Source: Clostridiales bacterium UBA735 (GTDB taxonomy: Bacteria; Bacillota; Clostridia; Oscillospirales; Oscillospiraceae). Taken from it: a DNA stretch of 11,483 nucleotides. The notes beneath the pieces were generated by a model that saw only the letters and a program-made list of their open reading frames with translations, ran no database searches and was not told the DNA's origin. Below are positions 1 through 9,700 of the stretch, one piece after another; position 1 is the stretch's first letter; each line of letters starts with the position of its first letter. The stretch spans positions 527-12,009 of the forward strand of contig DBLB01000039.1 in NCBI GenBank assembly GCA_002298695.1. The letters are read 5' to 3'. A program made the position numbers and the translations under genes.

Positions 1-2
1 TG

Positions 3-719
3 GGGCAGGCGGCGGCGCTGACCGGCGGCTACGGCAGCACCTACGGCGAGCAGGTGGGGCAGCAGGCGTACAACGCCTATCTGCAAAATCTGAACGACAT
101 TGTGCCGGATCTCTACGACGCGGCATACAGCCGGTATCAGCAGGAGGGGCAGGATCTCTACAATCAGTACGGGCTGCTGAGCGACCGGGAGAATCAGGCA
201 TACAGCCGCTACCGCGATGCGGTGAACGACTATTACTCTGACCTCTCCGATGCGCGCAGCGCCTACAGCAGCGCCTACGCCAACGACTACAACCAGTGGA
301 GCGACCAGCTGAGCTACTGGGCCAATAAGGCAAACAGCGAGAACAGCGCCTATTTGCAGCAGCTGGCCGCGCAGAGCAGGGGCAGCGGCGGTTCGGGCGG
401 TTCGGGCGGTTCGGGCGGGAGTGCGACCGGCCTGGCAGATCGGACACTCATCAATGGGTACGGCGATTTCGAAAGCAACCGCGCAATGCTGGATGCCAGC
501 TACCGCGGCGTGAAGAAGACCATCGAGACGCAGATCGCGCAGGGCAATCTCAGCGCGGCCTATCAGACGGCGGTCAATGCGCAGAGTCAGATGAGCTATC
601 AGCAGTGGTCGGATATCTCGCGCCGCATTTTTGAACTGACAGGCAAGAAGATCGACGACGCGGTGAACTACTACAACAAGGGAGCGGGAACGTCCGGGGC
701 GGCGACGAAGAAAAAATAA
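3..719 (+). CDS. Phage structural/ejection-type protein, 5' partial
   Basis: The frame is open from the first complete codon to TAA at 717-719, so the gene starts upstream of the window. A GTG at 54 could be read as a start, but it has no Shine-Dalgarno and the 17 codons before it continue the same Tyr/Gly/Gln-rich style (ALTGGYGSTYGEQVGQQAY), so it is internal. The visible 239 residues are rich in Tyr, Gln, Asp, Ser and Ala with spaced YSRY/YNQY/YANDY motifs, which suggests long helices. Around residues 107-119 (counting from GTG54) there is a Gly-Ser linker (SGGSGGSGGSGGS), then a second helical segment (residues about 125-205) and a Lys-rich tail. I recall similar proteins beside large polyvalent proteins in gut Clostridia prophages; that is memory, not a search. 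A virion-internal or minor structural role is inferred from style and from the gene that follows 11 bases downstream. Exact function unknown. Confidence 0.75.
   Translation, partial: GQAAALTGGYGSTYGEQVGQQAYNAYLQNLNDIVPDLYDAAYSRYQQEGQDLYNQYGLLSDRENQAYSRYRDAVNDYYSDLSDARSAYSSAYANDYNQWSDQLSYWANKANSENSAYLQQLAAQSRGSGGSGGSGGSGGSATGLADRTLINGYGDFESNRAMLDASYRGVKKTIETQIAQGNLSAAYQTAVNAQSQMSYQQWSDISRRIFELTGKKIDDAVNYYNKGAGTSGAATKKK
387..413 (+). repeat. Three tandem 9-base units encoding a Gly-Gly-Ser linker
   Basis: The unit GGCGGTTCG occurs three times in a row (387-395, 396-404, 405-413), followed by a partial GGCGGG. Each unit encodes Gly-Gly-Ser in frame. The identical codons suggest slippage expansion, so the linker length probably varies between relatives. 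It separates the Tyr-rich N-terminal part from the C-terminal helical part of the protein. Confidence 0.85.
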
Positions 720-723
720 GGAG
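718..723 (+). promoter_or_regulatory. Ribosome binding site of the giant gene
   Basis: AAGGAG lies 7 bases before ATG 731 and overlaps the TAA stop (717-719) of the upstream gene. It fixes the start of the giant frame and suggests translational coupling of the two genes. Confidence 0.85.
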
Positions 724-730
724 CGACGAT

Positions 731-3700
731 ATGGCGATCATTTCGGAAAAGAGTTTTGTGAACGGCGCGGAGAAGAACCAGAGAAAGAAGACGCAGCGGC
801 CGCAGACGGCCATTGTGGCCGAGGCGGATTTCCTCTCGCGCGGCGGCGACGAGATGCAGCGGCGGAAGACGGCGTTTGAGAGTTACAAGGCCGCGCGGGC
901 GGCATTGCAGCAGGAGCAGCAGCGGAGGCAGCAGGAGGCGGCGGCCCGCAGGGTGGGCGCGCAGGCGGACGCGCTGCAAAAGAACTACTACGCCTACAGG
1001 CAGGCGGGTGCGCCGCAGGCCGCGCAGGACGCAGCATACCAGAACTACAAGCGGGCGCTGGGGCAGCAGTATGAGCTGGATCGTGCAAACGCGCTGGGGC
1101 AGCAGCTCGACCCGAAGCAGATGCAGCACCTGACCGCGATGAGATACCGCGACCCGGCACAGGCTGCGGCGCAGGAGGCTGCAAAGAATACGCCGGCGGC
1201 AAAAAACCGCCAGTGGAGCGAGGAGCGGGAGCAGAAGCGCAGGGAGCAGCTGAGCGAACAGGAGTTCAACCGGTCTGGTGCGATGCAGGAACAGTATGGC
1301 TCCTACGACAACTATCTGCGCGGCGTGTATGCCGGGTACGACGAGGCCGCTGCAAAGCGGGAAGCGGAACAGGCAAAGACTTCGGAGGATCTGCGGGCAG
1401 AAAGCGATGCACTGCAAACCCGGCTTGACGCGCTTTCCGATCAGCTCAAAACGGCCTATCAGAATCCATCTGCAGAGAGCTACAAAAACCTTATGGAGCT
1501 TCAGCAGCAATGGAAGGACGTGCGGAAGCAGAAAAAAGAGGCAGATCAGCGCGTCAGCGAAAAGCAGCGGGGCGAAAAGCGAAGCGCAAAGCAGGCGGCG
1601 CAGAAAACCGCGCAGGAAAAATATTCCGGCTGGTCGGAAGAACGGATGCAGGGCCGCCTGGATGAGCTGAACCGTCAAATCAACCTGGCATTGGCACGCT
1701 CGGACGGAATGGCAGATGTTTCGGCGCTGAAAACGGAACGCGAGACGCTGGAGGAAGAAAAGCGGCGCGTGTATCCGACGGCGTGGCAGAAGGCCGGGCG
1801 GTTTCTGGAAGACGCGGGGACGGCGTTCTATGAGGGCGGCAACGCGCAGGCAATGAGCGGGCTTGAAATGGCGCACAACGTCGCGGAAACAAAGGTCAAT
1901 CAGGGCGCGGCATGGGCGCTGCGGGACATTGCGAATTCTGCGACGCTGCATGCGCTCGGCGGAGACCGGTACGCAGAGAAGCTGCGCTCGCTGGCCGACC
2001 GGCTGGCGACGGAGTATGACTATACAGACGCGCAGGCATGGCAGGATGAGTATAACCGGATCATGAACGAGGTATCGCAGGATCACAGCCCGGTCGGGAC
2101 GTGGATCTTGCAGCAGCTCCCGTCCGCCGGGGCGATGATGGGCGACCTGATGGTGTCCACGGCAACGGGCGGCACGATCAGTCCTATGACGGCGATGGGA
2201 ATCCGAGCGGGCGGCAACGCGATGCTCGACGCGCACAACGAGGGCGCGACGGACACACAGGCCGTGCTCATCGGCCTGCAAAACGCGGCGGTAGAAATGC
2301 TTTCCGAAAAGCTGTTCGGCGGGAACCCGGTCTATGATGAGGATGTTGGGCTGGTGAACAAAGCTGTTTCGAAGCTGACGAAGAGCAAGACGGTCATGCG
2401 CGTGCTGGACAGCAAGGCGTTTGATTTTGCGTCGGAAGGTCTGGAGGAAGTTGTTGCAGAGCTGCTGGAACCGACATTCCAGAGTTTCGTTCTGAAAGGG
2501 ACGCTGAAGGGCGCAACAAACGCGGAAAACATCGGAAACGCATTTCTGGGCGGCGTGTTCCTCGCGGCGCTGGGCGACCTCGCCGGTCTTCCGGGCGGGC
2601 TGACACAAGCGAAGCAGGAGCGGCAGACAAGATATTATGCGAAAATCCTTGCCGAACAGGGCGCACAGTCTGAAAACGCAGGCGTGCGCGAGGCGGCTGC
2701 CGCCGTGCAGGAGAAGCTGGACTATGGCCGGACGCCGGACATGGAAGACATCGGGCGGGTACTCTCTGCGATGGATGATGCCGGAGAGACACAGGCGGCG
2801 CAGGAGGCGGCGGAGGCCGCGCAGAGCAGCAGAGCATACAACCAATACGAAAAGGCCGTGGAGGACGTGCAGCAGTCTCGGGCGGCCTATGAGCAGGCAC
2901 AGAGGCAGCAGGCGCAGCAGGGCGTCGACCTGTACGACGAGGACGGCAGTCTGCTCGACGTGGGCGAGGGCTGGGCCGAGATCGACCCGGAGCAGTACGC
3001 CGGCAGGCAGGCGGCGCAGGCCGAAGCGGAGATGAATGCGGCGGCTGCGGAGGCAGACGACGCTTATCTGGAACGGCAGGCGAAGAAGCACAGCTATGAC
3101 GACCTGACAACATCGTATTTTGCAAACGGAAACACGACAGATCTCTCCGTGGAAGAGTATGCGGGAAAATTTCAGAAAGTCTACGAGCGGGGGCAGATGG
3201 GCGTTTCGAAGGAATGGGCGCTCGCTGCGGCGACCGGCATGAACCGGGATGTGGCGGCGGCGGCATGGGAGGCCGGGCGCAAGGCGGCGCAGCAGAGCGG
3301 CGCGGCGCAGTATTCCATCTCGCAGAATTACCGGCAGAAGCTGCGGCAGTGGAACCGGGACGGGAAGCCGCAGGGCGCGTCGTTTGAGCTGGGAACGACC
3401 GGCGCGACCTTGCAGGGGCTGGGCGCGGTCGAGAGCGACATCTACATGAACGGCGACAAGATCAAGACCATTCTGAAAGAGCACCCGGAGATCACGATGC
3501 AGGAGATCGAGCGCGTGCCGGAGATTCTGGAAGACCCGGTGCTGATTCTGAAAAGCAAGGCCGGACGCGGAGACAACAGCCGTCTGGTGCTGTTCGGCAG
3601 CGTCAAGGCGCAGAACGGACAGCCGATGCTGGCCGTACTCGACCTGCGGGCAACAGAGGGCGGATTCCTGCTCGACGATATGCAGAAGGTCAACAGCGCG

Positions 3701-6700
3701 TACACAAAAAAGAACCCCGCCAGCTTCATTCAGAGCAGCGAGGTTTTGTATGCGGATGAAAAAAGAACCATTCCGCTTCTTCACCGGACTGGGCTTACAA
3801 TAGCGTCCCAGCGGCTTCTGCGGAATGGCTCCATGGGTAGTATATCCTATAGCCGCGAAAATGTCAACCTGAAAGGCGTGCCATTCGGCGAAGTGGTACA
3901 GGCGGAACAGAAGGGAGAACACAATGGAAGCAACGTATCTGATGAAGGACAAAAACGGAATGCTGGTGCGCGTGCCGGAGAGCAGGCTCGACGAATGGAG
4001 CAGGCAGCAGGAGGGCGAAGCGAAAGCGCCCGCCGAGGACGAGAAAGAGCAGCTCAGGCAAAAAATCTATCGGGAGCTTGGCCTCGCGTAACGAACGCGG
4101 CGCTGCTGGGCGAGGGCGGCACGCAGAACACGGTCGCCGTCATGCCGGCGGCGGAGATCGCAAAGAACGCGGACGCGAAGCAGGCGGCGGATTTCTTCCG
4201 GACGGCGAACATCAAGCGCTACAAGCTCGTCGTCGGGCAGCTGGAGATCGAGCGGGACGGAAAGACGTTCCGCGCGGACGGCGCGACGCTGGCGGACGGG
4301 ACCGTGCTGGTGCGGCTGGACAGCGAGGAATTTTCCGCGTTCCAGCTGGCAAAGCACGAGGTCTATCACATCGTCGCCCAGCGCAACGCCGAGCTGGCGC
4401 AGCGCATCCGCAAGCGGCTGGTGGCCGAGGGCAAGATCAGCCGGGCCCAGATCGACAGCTACATCGAGGCATACAACGCGATCTACGGAGACAATACGGA
4501 CGCTTACGTCGAGGAGATCGTGGCGGACGCTTATGCGGGAATCAACCGCACGGCCTACGGCACGAACAGCATCCGGGCCGAGGTGACGATGGAGGCCGGG
4601 CAGTGGACGAAGAAAACCGGCAGCGCCAGAGCGCCGCCGGAGAGCAGATATTCCATTGAGAAAACCGAAGATGGTCGAAAATATGTACTGGTCGATCAGC
4701 AGCAGGGGCGGTTCATCGGCCTGAGCAACAAAGAGGCTGCAAAGCTGGCAAAAGAGATCATTCAGGAGGAATTTTCCGGACAGACGCTTCCTCTTGGAGA
4801 ATACTCGGCTGTGACGGTTCGACGGCGCGGCGGTGAATATGGGTTCGACGGCGCGAAAAAATATGCGTATGACGGGAGTAGATACGGCGACGAAGCATTT
4901 CAGGCTAAAATGCGCGCAGCGGCAAATCTGGATGAAATGCTGGAAGCGTCTGAGTACATCGGGCACTCTGATGACCGGAAGAATCACATATTCGCAACGG
5001 ATGGGTTTGACTACTACAAGACCACTTTTGTTGTCGGCGGGAGAGCATTTGAAGGTGTATTTAACATCGGCCTGTCTGACATGGGCGCGACGTTCTACGG
5101 CATGACAAAAATAGAGCAAGTCACCGATACCGACTCTTTCGTTTCATCCCGAGCGAATGAAACGCGGTCGGATAATGGTGACTTGCCTAAATCAAAGGTA
5201 GCACGGAACGGCGAAAATGTCAATGGGAAATTCTCGGCCAGTGCGGAGCAGAGCGACGAGCGGAAGAACACGCAGGCAGAGATCACGGCGCAGTACCGGC
5301 AGAGCGTGCATGACATTCTGAATGGGACGAACAGTACGAATGATGCGCTATTGGTTGGATATACGCCGGAAGTCTATCAAAAGCTTGGTATGCCGGATTT
5401 GCCGTTTGTAGTCGGCAGCGGTCATGTGTACTCTATGGCGAAGACTGCCGATGAAGCGTCAGCGGAAGGAAAATTCCACAAGGGCGTGAACTATCACGGC
5501 CTCGGTGAAAATGTTGTTGCGGACATTCTGGACTTTGTGAAAGACCCGGTCATGGTGATTTCTGCAAAAGACGTTGACACGAACACTGCACCGATGCGCA
5601 GCACGCACAGCGTGGTCGCGCTGATCGACGTTGGAACCGGAAAAGAATCTATGGTGATCCCAGTCGCAATTACGGCGGAGCGGACGGTAAACGGTATGCG
5701 CATGGATGTCAATGCGATTTCCAGCGCATACGAAAAGAACACGACCGGCCTTGTGAATGAGGCGATTGCCCAGTTCAATGCCGGAGAAAACAGCGTATTT
5801 TATGTAAAAAAAGGAGCTGCGAACCTTCTAGGTGCCGGGGTCCAATTCCCCGAACAGCTGAAAGCCGCAGCTTCTTCTGATGGTATTGTACGCAAGTTTG
5901 ATTCAAAAATCAATATGTCCGTGCAAAATGTAACAGAATCGAAACAATTCAAGAATTGGTTCGGCGATTGGCAGAACCACCCGGAGCGCGCAAGCAAGGT
6001 AGTCAATGCGGATGGAACGCCGAAGGTGGTCTATCATCAGACGGAAAATGAGTTTACGGTTTTTGATGTTCGCAGGAACGGAGCGGGAACAAGCGACAAC
6101 GAAACGCCGTTTGGAATTTTCCTAAAAAGCAACGACAAAGATATTGGACTACGCGGCAAAAATCAAATGGCACTCTATGCGAATATTCGGAACCCTTTGC
6201 CAGTGCAAAACCGCGCCGAGCTGAAACAGAAGCTCCGCGCACTGTCTCCGGAGTATGATGCAATCGTTCGAGAGCACACGGCGCTCGATGCGGAATACAA
6301 GCAGAGATTCGAGGAAGCGAAAAACAACTTCGTGAGATTCCTTACAGACTGGAAAGCGGCACATCCGGGAGAAAACAGCAGAAGACTGTACGGAACGCCG
6401 GAATTTGAGCGTGTGTTCAATGCAGAAGATACCATTGTAGAGGAATGGGGAGAGAAGGCAAACGAACTTTCTTATCGGGCAAAAGAGGTACTAACTGACG
6501 CACTCAGGAAAGCAGGATATGATGGGATCATCCTCGCAAACGATGCTGGCAGTTGGGGCAGAAGTACGGACGCATACATTGCATTAGACCCGGAGCAGAT
6601 CAAGAGCGCGACGGACAACGTCGGGACGTTCGACAGGAACAACCCGGATATTCGGTTCTCGGCCAGTGCGGAGCAGAGCGGCGAGACGTACAAGGGAATC

Positions 6701-9700
6701 GACCTTGCGGAGGACGGAGCGGCCTACACCTACGACTTCCTGACGGCGCAGCCGGACATGAATGTGACGACGCTGCCGGAGGTCGATGCCGTGCGCGGCG
6801 AGAACAACCGCGTCGACACGGCAAAGGTCGTGCAGCAGGGCATGAAAAACGCCCGCGCCGTGGGTACGGAGCGGGACGGAAAAGTGTACGTGCAGAATCG
6901 ATACACGGGACGGACGCTGCGCATTGACGCAAACAGCATCCGGCATGGGCTGAACGGAGACGCAAACCGCCTGCTGACCAACGCACGGCTTGGCGCAGTG
7001 ATCGGCGATGTGGTACAAAACGCCGTGCCGGTGAACGCGCTTCGCAACAAGGCAAAGGGCGTTGCAGGGACGTATGCAATGGCGGCGTATGCAACAGACA
7101 GCCGCGGACGAGAGTTCGCCGCCGTTGTGACGGTGGAGCAGAGAAGCGGCAATGTGGCCGGAGTTGAGCTGTACGACGTGACGCACGCGGTCAGCGGCAG
7201 ACAAAAAAGAAGCGAACGGGTTGGCACTAAGCCACAGGGAGTTTACCCTTCCACGAACGCCTCTTCAAAAATTACAGTAGCAGATTTTCTGCAAATTGTC
7301 AATGGGACGCATCAAAGTATTTTGTCACAGGATGTGCTCGACCACTTCGGAGAGACAAAAAATCCGGGCGGGTATTATACCGGTCAGGCAAAGTTTGCGA
7401 CGGCGCAGCAGAGATTCCGGGATGCGCTGCCGGAGCGGGCGGCGGAATATGTGGCGCGGACGGAAAACGCGCTGGTGCGGCGGCTGGCGGACAACCTGAG
7501 CGTGCCGGAGGCGGCGAAGCGAGAGACGCTGCGGCCCATTGCCGACGAGATCATCTATGACGTGCTGCGCGGCGGCGAGATAGACAACGCGAAGCTGAAC
7601 CGTCTCTTTGAACAGGCATGGGAGGCCGGGCGGGAGGCCGACACGGAATACTACGAGCAGTACAAGGATGTGCGCGAGAAGATCCGCACGCAGCGCGTCT
7701 CCATTTCGCTCAAGGACCGGGCGGACATCGCGGACTTCGGCCTGTTCCGCAGGCAGACCATGGGCACGCTGCGCATCACGAGCGACGGATTGCCGGTCGA
7801 CACCTTCTATCAGGAGATGCGGGACATGGCCCCGGAGCTGTTTCCGGCGAGCATCACCGCGCCGAGCGATCAGCTCATCCTGCTCTATGAGGTCGCACAG
7901 AGCATCCGGGCGCGCGAGAAGACGCTGGAAGAGGCGTTCGGCGCGCAGGCCGAGAGCTTCAAGACGTGGGCGCGAAATGACTTCGACGAATCCGTACAGC
8001 GGCTGGCCGAGGGCATCCGCATCGCGCAGCGGTATCAGGAGGCGCAGGAGCGCAGGAAAGAAAAGCTCGGCGTGCCGCAGACGGCAGAGGAAGCCATGGA
8101 GCTTGCGAAGGAGGTCAAGGCCGAGAAGAAGAAATTCCAGAAGGTGCAGAGCAGGTACCTGCTGACGGATGCGGACCAGAAGGTCGTGAACATGCTGCTG
8201 CGCGGCGACACGACGCCGGAGGCCGTGCAGGGCCGGGAGAATGCGGAAGCGATCCTGAAAACCTACGAGGCCAAGGCGGACTACGATCTGCTGGCGCTGC
8301 GGCTGAAAGCCTGGAACAACAACCGCAAGCAGGGGATGCGCGATCAGGCGGAGGACGCGCTGAACGCGGCGGAAGCCGAGAAGTGGGTCGACAAGGGGAG
8401 CGGACTTGCGTATATGCGCGAGACCATGGAACGGAACGTCCGGGACATTGCCAAAAAAGGCAAGGTCGCGGATGAGAAGGCCGAGGCGTTCAACCACGAG
8501 TATTTCTACCCGGTACACAAGAACGAGAGCGACCGGAAGAACTACGTCGTCGGCTTGCAGGACAGAATCCGCGCACTCGATCTCAGCCGGAAGGTAGAAA
8601 ACGGGAATCTGGTTTCGGAAAGCTACGCTGTACAGTGGCTGGGAGAAGCAGAATTCAACCGGGAGTATCTGGCGGAGCATCCGCGTGTGAAGCAGCGCGG
8701 CGGATTCAGCTATGCGGAATGGAACGCGGCAATTCAAAAGTTCCACGAGGAGAACCCGAAGCTGGACTACGCGAAGATCGAAAACGCGGTGCGGGTGTTC
8801 CGCAGCGTCTACGATCAGCTTTTTGAGGACATGAACCGCGTGCGGATGGAAAACGGCTATGAGCCGGTGGACTACATGCAGGGGTATTTTCCACACTTCC
8901 AGGAGAACGACCAGGACGGCAGCCTGCTGACACGATTCGGGCGGCATCTCGGCATTACGGACGAGGTCACGCCGCTGCCCGCGACGATCAACGGCCTGAC
9001 GCAGACGTTCCGTCCGGGCATCCGGTATATGGCGAACATCCAGCAGCGCCTTGGATATGCGACGGCATACGACGCATTGCAAGGATTTGACCGGTACATT
9101 GAGGTTGCATCGGATGTCATCTGCCACACGGGCGACATCCAGCGGCTCCGGGCGCTGGCCACGCAGATCCGATACCGCGCGAGCGACGAGGGCGTGCGGA
9201 AGCAGATCGACAAAATCCTGCAAGACCCGACGCTGACACCGGACAAAGCAAACGACGAGGTAGTGAAGCTGATGGAGAATGCGAGGTTTGCCCTTTCAAA
9301 CTTCGTGGCGGAGCTGGACGAATACACGAATCTGCTTGCCGGGAAGAAGTCGCGGCTTGACAGAAAAATGGAGGCGATGTGTAACCGAAAAATTTACAAT
9401 GTTGCGAAGGCGTTTGAATCCCGCGTGGGCGCAAACATGGTGGCTGCGAACATCGGATCGGCGCTGACCAACTTCATCCCGATCACGCAGGCGTGGAGTC
9501 AGGTATCGTCGGTCGATATGCTGCAAGGCATGTGGCAGACGCTGCGAAACTACAAGACGGCGGATGGACTGGACGCGGCCTCGACCTTCATCAACAACCG
9601 CAGCGGCTATGGGCGACTCGCCATGTCGACGATGGACAAGGTTTCGAAAAAGGCCGGATTTTTGATGGAGGCCGTCGACGGGTTTACGACCGGAAGCGTC

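Larger units (their letters stand above)
5231..6680 (+). repeat. 25-base in-frame direct repeats flanking the MuF-C/ART cassette
   Basis: The same 25 bases, starting TTCTCGGCCAGTGCGGAGCA, occur at 5231-5255 and at 6656-6680. After one mismatch both copies continue CGAG. Both are in the giant frame and encode FSASAEQS (residues 1501-1508 and 1976-1983). Their spacing is 1425 bases, exactly 475 codons, so recombination between the copies would delete or swap the cassette without breaking the frame. Confidence 0.9.

Noticed and set aside
54..56. GTG as the start of the first gene
   Set aside because: No Shine-Dalgarno precedes it and the frame stays open with the same composition to the window edge, so it is an internal Val codon.
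671..3952. A 1093-codon open frame on the minus strand, and another of 632 codons at 7325-9223
   Set aside because: Both lie opposite the giant gene and are Leu/Arg/His/Pro-rich without domain motifs or suitable ribosome sites. They are expected mirror frames of GC-biased codon use in the plus-strand gene.
4078..4659. 193-codon plus-strand frame overlapping the zincin domain
   Set aside because: Its product is Arg/Gly-rich without motifs, while the giant frame over the same bases encodes a clear HEVYH peptidase domain.
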